From contig JAKMXF010000365.1 in NCBI GenBank assembly GCA_024704765.1, positions 434,001 to 498,000 of the forward strand: DNA of 64,000 nucleotides. The letters are read 5' to 3'. The translations under genes were made by a program, and so were the position numbers. This document shows, one piece after another, positions 11,145 through 24,400 of the stretch; within the stretch, counting starts at the first letter, position 1, and each line of letters opens with the position of its first letter. This stretch comes from Oopsacas minuta (lineage: Eukaryota; Porifera; Hexactinellida; Lyssacinosida; Leucopsacidae). A model generated the notes under the pieces. That model saw only the letters and a program-made list of their open reading frames with translations. It did not search any database and was not told where the DNA came from.

Positions 11145-12448
11145 CCTATCGCAGCTAATTGAGACTATTGTGGAAATAAGAGTAATGGCTACTATAGATT
11201 GGAGGTAAAATGGGTCAATAAATATGCTGAATAGTTCAATAGGCAAAATTTCTAGTTTATTTCGAAACAATTTCTCACCAATTGACCCAAAATGTAAAAG
11301 GACAGTGACAGATAAGGTCTCAGACTCAAATTACCAAACAAACAATATGTTATTATCAAAACTGGAGACAGACAATCATGTATTACCGAAGTAATTATAC
11401 ACAACCATTGAAACTAGTTTCAAATCTCTTATACTATATGTATTACATTTTTAGATCAAGTTAGGTAACTATGTAGATATTTATAACTACGTATACATAT
11501 TTACCCGCTCCACTATATGGCCTCTTATTTCTCATTTGTTTACTTATTTCATGGCTTCTTTTCTTTGTTATGACCTCATCCGATCTCTCCAAAAGATGTA
11601 TTCTGTGAGTTGATCTATTTGTTGTTCTACTAACAACTAATACCGATATCTAACAACAAACGGTTGTTGCCTGCTTGTTAGAAATCCTTTCACTGTATTA
11701 CTACATACTGTAAGGACGTTTTTGCACTTAAAGCTACTAGACAGGGTATGTGAACTCTACTTAGGGAGATTATAAGTCTAATATTCTTAATTTCCAAATG
11801 GTCTTTTTCCTTTTGAGCTCGAATTATCGGAGGGACTCGTGTTTTAAGGCTTTTGAGGATTCTAATTTAATAAACTCATTTCTATATCAACGTTATGAAA
11901 TTATAAGCACAGCAAACTCCTGTTTAAACCAAGTTGGTTAAAACGAAACTCGTTATAATGAAGTGATTCTTTACCCTATAAATCTTGAAAGTAATTGATT
12001 TTACTCCGCTTCGGTTGTAGCGAAATGAGACGATCGCGAACACTTTATTATGAGTTTTACTGTATATGTATCTTATATGCAGTTTGTAAAATATAACACA
12101 CATTTTCAGCTACTCTTATGCTTATCTCAATGGTACTGAACGAATTCACAAAATAGTGAATACATAGTTTATATACGTAGCTGTTTAGCAGATGAAGAGG
12201 AGAAATACTTGGATGGTATTACAGTATTGAGTATACAATTCATTTACTCCCATTGATTTTACATATACAGGATTGACTTTGGTAAGGTTAATCCCTAATT
12301 TATCAAATTTCATATCTTAGAAAGATTATAATTATTGAGTATAATGAAATATATAAGAAGGTATTGAAAATATAAAAGTGGGGGTAAGTTAAAAATTCCT
12401 AAATATGTGTATGTGAAAAATATCAAAAGTAAATGTTTACTGAGTATT
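11145..12448. other. Gene-free stretch between the cysteine-motif gene and spectrin
   Basis: About 1.3 kb of AT-rich DNA with no convincing coding frame. It holds the presumed upstream region of the 9393-11144 gene, a probable degenerate miniature element (11910-12062) and the 3' flank of the spectrin gene. Confidence 0.6.
11910..12062. mobile_element. Probable degenerate miniature inverted-repeat element
   Basis: Starts CAGCAAACTCCTG and ends in TTTTACTG followed by TA, the terminal style of the better preserved element at 24178-24353 (CAG...AACTC at one end, ...ACTG plus TA at the other). The left TA is not preserved. No internal coding capacity. The call rests on similarity of the ends only. 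Confidence 0.4.
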
Positions 12449-15400
12449 TTAATCTTTTCCCTTTTTCCCAAACCACGTCCTAGGTTTCCACTTCTTCTCG
12501 TGTCCTGATGCGGTCCCTGTCGGTTGAGGGGTCTGTATGTCTAGAGAGGGAGGGTATGAACTGTCAGAAACTGTTGAGTCTGGGAGTGACTCGGGTTGCT
12601 CAAAATCAACAGGAGGAGGAGGTGGTGAGCTTGGAAGATTCGGTGTACTATCTTCTTGTAACGTGTCCAATAATGAGGGGTCGATTTGGCTATGATCCTC
12701 TATAGACTTGTTAATACACTGTACCCACTTATCTTCCTCAATAGGATCAGGTGCCATGAATAGATATTCAGAACCATTAGGCAATACTAATCTCAAAACA
12801 TTTCTCTTCTTTGTGTAGTCCACTGCGATATTACAAATGCCATGCAATACATTAATAGGCGGGATTACAGGAGCTTCTGTGGTAGAATCCTTTTTGTCTT
12901 TGTAGAAAGATAATCTCGGTCCTTTCAGTACAACATAGTAGGATCTCCATGCACGAATGCTTGACTTACGACCTCCTACATCTAACATATTCTTTCGCTG
13001 TAGACTTCCATCTCCATATACAGTTTGTAACAGCTGTTTAGCTCGCTCGAGACCGGTTTCTGGGTCTTGTTCCGGTTTGCTCGGTATATCGAGGGGCTCA
13101 GTGCGGGGTGGTGGTAGTTCTGTCTCTAAGAAAGGAGATACAGTTTCCGATATGAGTGCGGCACCCATTTCCTTTGGTTCTCTTTCTCTCATTCTCTCCT
13201 CTTCTAACCTCTGCAATTCCTTCTTGTTCTCACGTGCTTTTTCGATATCTCTCTTTCTTTCTTGGAGTGATGACCTTTCTCTCTCGATCTGAGCTTCTTT
13301 CTCAGCCTCTAATCGCTTTCTCTTCTCTTCTTGCTCCTTTTCATTTCTAATCTTCTCTTCCTCTAGTCTCTTCTGTTCCTCTTCCTCCTTCTTAGCAACT
13401 CGTCTCTCCCGTTCTGCTCCTGTCTCTCTCATCAGCGATTTTATCTTCTCTTCACTGCTCAGGACCATGTTCTCCAGGTCTTCCTGTTTCTTCAACATTT
13501 CATCCACATTATCACCGATATCTTCCTCTACTAAAGAGCCTGCTTTATTCATCAGCCAGGCGTCCAGCTGTTCAGCCTCCCTCAGGTATACCTGTGTATC
13601 TAACTGCTGCTCCAAATCTCCTTTCATTTTACCCAGCTCTTGCAAGAGACGACTGTGTGCATCCTTAATACTGTTAACTTCATCATTGATCTCTCTACGA
13701 GCAAAGTTTCCTTCCGCAATCAGCTGCTTACCTTGCTCCAAGAAGTTATCAATATTCGCACTTCTCGCTTCCACTTCAGCTCTATGCTCACTCTGCCTCT
13801 GTAATAAAGACTCTGCGCTCGTTACGTCAGTAACCATTCCCTCAGCTCGTATCTCTTCACTCAGGTTAGTCAAAAATGCTATCAAGTCCATGTATTCGTT
13901 AGAGAATTTCTGAAACTTCTCAGATTCTCGCAGTCTATCGCCTCTCACCTTCGCCTTCTTTTTGAGAGAAGACCATGTGTAATCAACCTCATTCTCTTTT
14001 GCTTTTATTTTCCTAGCTTTTCCAGAGAGTTTGCCTTGGAGACGAGCTGCTTCTGCTGATAGAGTAGATATCTTATCTTCTAGCACGACCAGGTCTCTTT
14101 CAATGCCTTCATGTTTCCTAATCATAGTCTGAACAGTATGGACGTCATTACCATAATCCTCTATTGAAACCACACGGTCCTTGTCCAGCATGCTTGCAAT
14201 GGTCTCGTTTGCATCTTGGGTGTAACTGTGTAGTTCTCTAGCATCAGATAGTGTTTGTCTCCTTATTTCTATCATTCCCTGTAACTCACTCCACATCTCC
14301 TCCATTTCGGCGAGGCGAGTGTTTATCACTTCACTGTCTGTGTGTTTATCTGACAGGAGAGATTCTCCATACTTTTTAATGGTATTAACACGTTCATGCA
14401 TTGTTGGGAGACTAAGCGCAAAGTCTGTGAATCTTTTCAGGATCTTGTCACAACGCTCTAGATTTTCTCCCACTTCTTCTGATGCAGTGCATTTTGCTTT
14501 CTCTTCCACAATATCTTCAAACTGTTCAATATCTGTTAACAGTTTGAAGTAGCTAGACTTCTCACCCAGTCTGTGCTCTCTCTTGCTGACCAGAAGTTTT
14601 ACTTCAGTGTAGAGAGCTTCTACTCGTTCCATACGTTCCTTGATATTGTTCTTATCAAAATGGGATTCGCTGATCCTAGCACAATCACTGGATAACTTAG
14701 TGATGGTGGCCTCATGTGCTTCTATATCTAGCGCAGTAGAACGCAACTCTTTGATATAGTTGTCGACAGCTATTTGATCAGCTCCGTAATCCCCACTGGC
14801 TAAGATAGGAATCTTCTCTCCCAGCCAAGTTTCAGACTCGAGTGCTTCTGCGTAGAACCTCTGAGAATTAAGTGAGTCATTGAGAAGTTCACTTCTAGCA
14901 ACTACATTAGCCTTCAATTCTTTCCACTCCCTCTCTAGAAGCTTGCTCTTCTGACTAATATTGTCCTCTGCATAGTGTCCTATCATTATCATGCTTTGTG
15001 CATTATTCAACACACTGGTCACTATGGAGTCATGTGTAGTGACATCTGATTCCAAGTTTTGATGCACTTTAAGTAGACTTTGAACATTACTCAAAGTGTT
15101 ACCCAAATCCTTCAAGTTCGCCTTCTTTCCTTTCTCTCGGATCCAGTTCATTTCATCGTTTATATCTCGTGAGAATAATTGAAACTTTCTAGAATCTTCT
15201 AACTGCAATCGTCTCTGTGCAGCAGGTGTTTCTAACTCTCCATAGCGTTTAACCAAAGCTTGCACCATATCTTCAATTTGAGTTATTTTGAAGTGTTTAG
15301 CTATACGGAACATGTTTACCTGATCTATTAGCCCTTGTATCAAATCCTGGTGTGTATCAATTGAATGCATTAGATGGTCCTGTTTCTTTATCAGGTTACT

Positions 15401-18400
15401 GATACCTTGTAGGTCCTTCCCTAGATCATCAGAGGAGAGAGCTACCGCTGTTTCGTCCATCCATTCTTCAATGTCCACAGCTTTATGCTCAAACTCTTGG
15501 AACTCAATAGATTCCTTCAATTTACGACCTTTTTCTTCTGATCTCTCCTGCAGCTTCTGCCATTTCTCTTCCATGTTACGTATACGCGTCTCAATATCAA
15601 GACTGGCATAATGGTTTTCTTGGGTAAGCTCAACTCCTGTCTGACATATCTCCACATAGCGTACTTTATGGGAAGATAGTTCTGCCTCAAATGTGATATG
15701 TTTCTGGAGCTTAATTTGAAGGTTAACATGGTCTCTGTAATTCTCTTCAGAAGCTGTCTGTGTTTTGTCTTCTATCCAAGCCTGCAGTTCATTAGTGTCT
15801 CTAAGGAATTTCTGTAACTTAAGTGAATCGTCTAATTTCTGTTTCCTTTCCACAGCCAGCTCCTTAATATCTGAATAACGTCCTTCTATGTTGATAACAC
15901 GCTGGAGTATAACCTTGTGTTCATAGTGTTCATCAGCTACAAGCTTAGAACCGAACCTAAGAAGAGATTGAACTTTCTCCTCTTGTGCCCGGACAGATTT
16001 ATCAAAAGCATCATGTTGTCTTATGAGAACTTGCACACGATCTAGAGAGTTACCCAGCTCATCTACGTGCAAGAAAGTTTCTCGACTAGATAGTATTTTT
16101 TCTATTTCCTCAGCCCACTTTATAAATCGCTGTAAGTCTAGACACTGTTTGAATATTTCATTTCTCTTTGACCAGGACTCGAGTAGCTGTGTTCTCTCAA
16201 TCTCTAATTCCTGTAGTTTGATCTTAATACTCTCTGAAGCATAATGACCAGCACTACACAATTCATCTCCGAACTTTATCGTTGTTGTATATCGCTCTTC
16301 TCTAGTTTCTATTTCAGTATTTCTATCTACATGAGTCTCCAGTTGTCTTTCAGCACTTTGTAAGTCTTTAGCAAGATCATCTGCCATAACCATCCTGTAC
16401 ATTTTCTGGTACCATGACAAGAGGTCACGTGCGTTACTTAGGAACTTCTGATACTGTAGTGAGTCTGCTAGTCTCAGTTTACGCTCATCTACCTTCTCAC
16501 AGAACAATTCCCAGTTGCTAATCACTGAATTAAACCTTTCTTCAATATGCGAGGCAGAGGCTTGGTTTGAATCACTCAATCGCTCCGCCTCACTATTCAA
16601 CTGGTCCAATCCTTTTTCTATAGCGCTTAAATCGAGTTCTAGACGTTCATGTTTTCTCTGCAGTGCTTCAACTTCAATCAGATCTTTACCAAGCTCGCTA
16701 GAAATACTCAGCACCTTCTCTGTAATACGTATGTCTATGTCGTCTAGATCTCTAATGAATGTGTGTACTTTGAGGGCTCCTTCCAGTATAAGTTTGCGTT
16801 GTTTCGTATCAACACATAGAAGGTCCCACTGAGATTTGATAGCATCAAATTTTTCTTGTATGACCTCTCCCTTCGAGTGCTTAGCTTTCAGTAGCTCACC
16901 AGCTTTCACTCCAACTACATCAAGTTGTTTCACTTCTACTTCTAGCTCGTTATAAAATATATCAAACTTACGAGACAACTCAGTACAATGCTCTAAATCT
17001 CGTCCTGTCTCTTGTGAGTGAACAAATACTTGTTTCTCTTCAATCCATTCTTTCCATGTATCTATTAGTTTGAAGTATTTTGATAGTTGACAGGTTTCCT
17101 CCAATTCATATCCCCTCTTCTGTGTTAGATCTTGTAACTCCTCCCACAAGTTGATCAGCTCCTCCAGCTGTTTTTCAATCTCGTTACGTGCGAAATGATT
17201 CTCTCCCATCATCACCTCGCCACGGGTACACAGAGACCCGATCAGCTGATCATGAGCATCCAACTCAGCCTCAAACGCCTGTTGTTGCTTCACTTTTGCA
17301 TTTAGATTAACCATACTTGTGACGTCACGTTCTGCTATTACCACTTGGTTCTCGCTGATCCAAGAAATAGCATCTAGAATGTCTCTGAAAAGTATCCTCT
17401 GCTCTTTAGCAGCTTCTAGCTTATTGAGCCTATCCTTGAGATCTGTTAGATTCTTATCTCTCCTTCTAAGTACAGCTGTGTATCTCTGGTTGATCTCTAT
17501 TTTAGAGGTATGGTTGTCATTGGTGAGCTTTTCTACAAAATCTTTGAAAGCTTTAACCATACCCTCCTGCCCTACGGTCTTCTTATGTACAGAATCATGT
17601 TTCTTCAATAAGGAATCAGCTTCATCTACAGTAGATGGGAGATCTTCATTAGCAATATACACCTCTATCCCATTACTGAATTTATCAACACTAGCCGCGT
17701 CCTTTAGGAATTGTTGGAATTGTAGAGATGCTTGTAATTTATCTTCTTTCTTCCGCCAGATATCTTTAAGATTGTTAGCTTCGTTTTGCAGGAGATTTAT
17801 TTGACTGCGTATCTCTGTGGAGGCATAAGAACCCTGTGAAACCAATTTACTACCAGTTTTAGTAATAGTATTAATCTCTTCCATTCTAGAATCGATCTCT
17901 GCATTCTTGAGCTCAGCATGCTTAATTATTAGAGCATTAGCTTCGGCTACAGTATTGATAGGCTCCTCTGTTTGTATTATAGATCGAGCAGACTGAAAGT
18001 ACAATAACATGCGTTTTACTGTGTCAGCGAATTTAAAGAATTCAAACACATTATTTAGATCCTGTTTTCTTTTCAAGCACGCAGCTTTTAGTTCCTCCCA
18101 TGCGTTAGTAAGTTCCTTCATTGAAATTCTTGTCTTCTCCCCTCTCTCACCTGGATACAGGGTTTGTAGCTGTAGTGATCTACTAGAGAGTTCTTGGACT
18201 TGTTTCTCAAGTGCCTTCATTGCCACTTCAAAGTTTTCTAACTTCCTCTGTCTTTGTTCCACCTCCCTCAAGTCTTTCCCTAAATCTGCTTGTGTTGTTT
18301 TCGTAGTTTTATCTTTTATCTGTTGGAGTAGATTATTGACATCGTAAACGAACTTTAATATAGTTTGAGAAGTCTCTAGTTTGTTTAATCTGTTAGCAAC

Positions 18401-21400
18401 AGCATTCTGTAAGAGATTCCACTCAACTTTCAAGTTGTCTTGTGTGTCCTTGATACTCACTGTGTCCGAGTTTCCTTCAAACACCAATTTCCTAGCCAAG
18501 TTATCTACAGAGTTGTATCGCTCCGCGTTTGCATTAAGATTTTGGGCAAATTCATCAAAATTTTTCTTTAACGTTTGTGCATGTTTGAAATCAGTCCCGT
18601 AATCCTTTGAACTAGCAGTAACCATGTTGTCGTTAATCCAAGCTACACACTCGTCTGATTCTCGTGTGAACTGGTGGAGTTTCTGCGCCTCTACTAGTCT
18701 CTCTTTCCTCACGGTCATCAGAGTCTGTAGTCCAGACAACTGTTCATTCAATGCTGCCTGCCTAGTAGTGATGGTATCTGAATTGAAATGTCCTTGTGAG
18801 ATCATACCATACGATGTCTTATCCAACCCCTGAATTACACTTGCATATGCTTCTACATCTTTCTCAAGCTCTTGATGCTTGCGTAGCATCTTCTCAGTTG
18901 TATCTTGATCTTTTCCGTAGTCAGTGTTAGCTGTCATTCCTGCTTTCTCGTTCAACCATGCATCAGCTTCACTAGCCTCTAACAAATATTTCTGTTCTTC
19001 TAACGACTGCTCTAAGCGCTCTCTTCTCAGTGCAGTCAGCTGTTTCAGCTCTACCATTACTTGTTTTAGATCCTCGCAATGTTTATTGATATGGTCAGAA
19101 GATCTATGTCCCTCTTTACACATATTCTCTCCCTCTTTAATTACCTATAACTCATTATAAATACTATTCTATTGACTCCAATTCCGTGAATAAAATTTTA
19201 TTACCACCCTCTAGAAGAATGTTTGTGTTGAAATTTACGCGATATTTGACAATCCTACAAATAGGATCATTAGTAACCCAAATCTTTTGTATTTTCAAAA
19301 TTGACACAAATATTTCGACGAAGAAATCCCCACGAAAGAATAAGCGCTTATTCAGGGAAATACGGTATCTTGTATACCTGCGTTATTCTAAGCTCTGCGG
19401 CTTCCAGTGCTTTCTCGAATTTGTTGTGTTTCTTGATTAGACTGTCAACTGACTGCCATGAGTCTCCTATATCTGAAGAGGCTACCACTTGCATCTGTTC
19501 TCTTATCCATGATTCTTGATCCTCCGCCTGTCTCAGGAAATTCTGAAGCTTTAGAGATTGTTGTAACGCTCTCTTTCTCTCTTCCATCAGATCTTTCAGA
19601 GTGTCAACTGATTTGCTATACTCGGATAACTTGTTTTGAATTTGTGGAGAATTGAAGTAGGACTTTGATATCATATCCTTTCCTTTAGTATTCAGTCTCA
19701 GTAGTGTTTCGCTATGCACTGATAAATCTGATTCTAACTGGTCGTGTTTCTTGATTAGGATCTTTACGCTAGGAAGATCATTCCCAATCTCTGCGCTAGC
19801 TAACTGGCACTCCACTCGTTTCAACCATGATAACTCATCGTCAATAGACCTGAAGAAGATCACCATGAAATTATTTAATGATACTATAGTTGATAACTTA
19901 CCTGAACAGATCCCGTTGTTGCAGTGCCTCCTCCAACTTCTCTGTCTTGTCCAGGGTAGAAGCTTCTAGATCTGACCAGAGTTGAGACAAATTCTTCAAC
20001 ATTTCCTCTATCTGAAGAGATTTGGCGTGCTTAGCAGATAGTAGAATTTCCCCCGATTTCTTTATAGTCTCCATTTTAGCCTTGTTCGCTTGTATTTCAG
20101 CCTGAAACGCTTGGTGTTTCTGTATCTTCCTTTCTATATTACTGGGGTCTTGATAATTCTCATCGGATGCTATCACCATCTTCTTATCTATCCACACGAC
20201 AAGCTCTTCTACCATACGATTGAATTCAAACCATGCTTTAGAGCTTTGAAGACGTTCTTTCCTATCTCCTAATATAATCTGGATATCTTCTCTTTGTGTA
20301 ATCAAACTCTGTCTACGTTTGCTTATTCCCACTGCGTCGTAATGACCAGCCTGTATCAGTTTATCAGCTTGAGTTATAATCTCTTTTAGCTTCTCCTCTT
20401 GTACATTATATATCTTCTCAAAGTACTCGTGTTGCCGTATTAGTGAGTCTACTGAAGCAAGGTCTTGTCCTACATCCTCACTGTTGAGAGAAGCTTCTTG
20501 TGAGTTGAGTATGTTAGTAGCATAGTCAGCACTGCGGTTGAATTTCTGTAGTTCTTTTGCTTCATTCAACTGTGTATTTCTATATGTCCAAGCGATTTCA
20601 ATCTTATCTCTCTCCTGGATTAACAAACTAGACTGAGCTCTTATAGAGTCTGTATCTCCTATTCCAGATGCTTCCACTTCTTTACCAAGAGACAACAGAG
20701 TCTTAAACTTTTCCTGCCTGGCAGTGATATCACTTCTCAACTCTTGATGTTCTTGTATCATATCCTCAGCAGTTCTTACGTCGTTAGGCATCTCCTCTGA
20801 GGCCAGCTTCTCTTTAGTCTCAGCTACCCACTCCAGGAGCTCTCTAGCATCAGAATAGAAACTGTGCATTTTGAAAGCATCTTCAAGTTGTTTCTTCCTT
20901 AAGCTAGCTTTCTTTCTCAGATTTTCTTGCATTGAAGCTAGCTCTGAATGTCTCGCATTTATCTCAATAGATTCCTTAGGATATTCAGTCTGTAGTTGTT
21001 TTCTAGAAGTGTGAATAGAGGCTAGCTTGTCTTCTATCGGGAATATTTCTCTCTCTACATTCTCGTGTTTACGCTGTAATGCCTTTACTGCTGCTAGATC
21101 CTTGCCAATATCATCAGTGGAAAGAGCGGTATCCTTTTCCTGTACCCACAACCGTGTCTCATCACACAAATCATAATAATGTAGAATTCTCAAAGCTAGG
21201 TTCACAAGCTTGCCTCGGCTCTCTTTCAGCTCCTGTAATGATTGCCAACTAGCCGTAATAGACTGTTGCCTGCTTTGTATTTCCGTTGCATGTGGATGGT
21301 TCTCTTTCATGAGTTTATCAGCCTGTGTGGCTATCTGAGTACAACGTGGTCCACTGACAGCTGTATCACTCTCAAACCTCTTGAATCTGCTGGATAACCC

Positions 21401-24400
21401 CTCAACGTATTCTCTGTTAGAGAATGGCTCTGTGATTTCTGTATTTATGAATGCACTTTTCACTTTCATCCATTTCTCAAAGTTATCACAATCTCTATAG
21501 AATCCGAATAACTTGATGTAATTCTCCAGCTGTTTGTGCCTATTAACAGCTGATCTCTCTAGCCCCTCATATTGTCTGGTGATATCCTGTACTCTGGCTA
21601 TAACGCTAGAAGCGTCAATAGCTTTCTGCTTACTGACCATACCAGCCATTCTACTCCCTGCATCTGTAGTACGTCTGGTGTTAGACTGAGGTTTCTCTAT
21701 AATTTTCTTCTTCTTGACAGTGACAGGGACTTGTACTTTGACCTTATGGATAGACTTCTGTTCGGTAATGATAGGTTCTATCTCTTTAACGTAATTAGCT
21801 GGTACATAGCCTTGCTTCTTATCCTCCAATCTCTTAACCAGCCACCAATCTTCATTATGTTTCTTACATAACTCGAATTTCTCACCCTTCCCAAAGCTCA
21901 TACCCTGTCCACTGTAGGCATACATTGTTGCAACTTGAGGAGTATTTATTTGTTTAACCCTCTCTTCTTCTACTTCTCTCTCTTCCATCACTTGCTCTTC
22001 TACTTCTACTTCTTCTTTCGTTACAACTTCCTCCTGTATATCAGCATCAGTAGACTCTACAGGCTGTCTCATCTCAGAGAAGAGAGCAGAAGAACTGTCA
22101 GTAATCTTCTTACCCATACTCTTAAGCTGATCTATCTCACTTCTGTAATCTCTTATCTCCTCCTCAAGTTTATCATGGTTCTCCAGTAGACTGCTAGCTG
22201 TACCCTTGTCACGTCCGAACTCAGTGCTAGTCACGAGTGGCTCTCTCTCCCTTATCCATGATTCTGACTCATTAGCATCTGCGAAGAATTGTTGATACTG
22301 TTCAGCCTCAATCAACAGCTGTTTCCGTGTGGAAGAGAGTTCCTTAACACGTCTCCATTTTTGCTGGAGACTACTGATCCTCTGTCCTATAATACGACTA
22401 GCAAACTTAGCTCTCTCCTTTAGTACATCTCCCTGGTTACATATATTCTGGAAATCTTCTTGATGTCCCTGTAGCTCTAACTCAAGAGCCTGGTGCTTCT
22501 TCTGTAGACTGTGTACACTAGTGAGATCAGTCCCGTAGTTATGACTACCAGCTAGTGGTTCTCTCCGGCGTAGCCACGCATCTTCTTTGTCAGCTTCCGC
22601 ATAAAACTGATGTACCTAACCATGGATAATATGTATTATAATTACCAATGATAAATATACGTAACAATGTTTCAATATTTAGAGATACATAATTAGATGG
22701 AGTCACATAGTGGCTATAACATAGGATGGAGAACTGACAGATACAGGAGATTTCTCCCTGAGCTAGATTCCTGCAAAGAACTTAAGAATGACTGTTCTAT
22801 AAAAACTAGTCCCGAGGCTCAGAGTTCAGCTGATAAACTGGAATTGATGTTACATACAGCTAGTATTAATAGAACACTTGTTGAGGCTTATATGGAGGAT
22901 ATGGCTGTTAGGAGAGATACGCTTAGAGAGGGAGATTTAGCTATAGCTAAGATCGAGGATTATAACAGAGAGAGGAATGAAGATCAAAATCATATTGTTA
23001 CTTCAGTACAGAAACATAGAACCGAGGCTACGAAATACCCACAACCACCTGAACTTAGAGAGAGTAAATTATTGTTACTGAATGACATATCAGTGGAAAG
23101 ATATGGAAAGAAAGGTAGCAAGAAGAAGACAGTGAAAAAAGAGAGTTCTCTTAAAACAAGATCTCCTTCTCCAACCCGTATTTTCTTCACTGAGAGTCCG
23201 GACAAGCCTACAGTCTGTGTCAAGAAAGCAAATAAAGAAGAGAGATGGGAACCTCTGTCCTACAGTGCTATGGGGGATCTTGGATTTAATTTTAGAATAG
23301 CTCCTGGTGAAGGACAGCTTTGGGGAAAAACAACCAAAATGTGGAAACCTAATATTTAAGTTACTAACTATGTTATACTTATCACTTATGAGCAATTTTA
23401 CCCTTTAATACTGTATTCGATTTTAAGTATATCTTCAATACGAGATTACTAACGAAATTCTCCATGATAGGTATTAACTGTATAATTTACCTTGAGATTA
23501 TCTTGCAATCTGTTCAGTCTCTTACTAGACAAGCTCTGTACTTCCTCCAGCATCTTCTTAACTTGTTGCTCTCTGTTTGATATCTGTTTTGCATTAGCAT
23601 GCTTCTGTTCTAAGAATCTAGCCACTGTAGTTGAGATGTTATTTACTCGCTCCACCATAGCATTAATCTCTGTCTCATCTAGTTTGTGTTTGTTCAACAA
23701 CTCTTGTATGCTCTTCAAATGTTTCCCGTAATCCTGTGAACTGAGAGTGGTGAGTAGATGCTTCATATCTTCCCAACACTCATCCATTTCATGGAATACA
23801 TCAGTTAATTCCTGTAATCTCTGTAATTCTTCTTTCTGTCGCTGCAGGCTCTGTAGTAAATCCTTCCAGCTCTTTTCTATCTTACTTTCTTCAGCGTTAA
23901 CTTGTATAATTTTTTCGAAATTGTCCTTAGACAATTCCTTAGCAATGTCTCTAATATCAGAAATACGGCTCTCTCTTACTGTAACTTCAGTCTGTATAGA
24001 CTCGTGTCTCTTTACTGCTGCTTCTACGCTAGCTCTGCTCGTAGCCTCACCCTGTATAGAGACGTCTAGCTCTCTCACTACCTGATGCATCTCTCCTAAC
24101 CAACTTAACCGTAGACCAGCCTTGCGGTGGAATCTATAAAGTAATGTAAATATATGTTTTAAGATGTATTAAAACTACAGCCAACTCTGGAACACGGATA
24201 TTTCGAAATACCCGCTTGTATCGAAGTCTTAAATTGTACAAACATGGTCCCAAACCGTTAAAGTAATAATAATTCCATTGGTTATATCGAACTCCGCTTC
24301 TATTGAAGAAATTATCTCGGTCCCTTGAGCTTCAATAAATCGGGAGTGAACTGTATTAATCTATAGACGTGTAGTTTATTGATTTACCTCTCAGCTAACT

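Noticed and set aside
11145-11270. 42-residue N-terminal extension of the cysteine-motif protein
   Set aside because: It begins at a TTG, is hydrophobic and unlike the rest; ATG 11144 is the first plausible start.
12508-22189. Many plus-strand frames opposite spectrin
   Set aside because: They are Ser/Leu/Cys-rich mirror frames of spectrin codons with no domains, as expected antisense to Lys/Glu-rich repeats.
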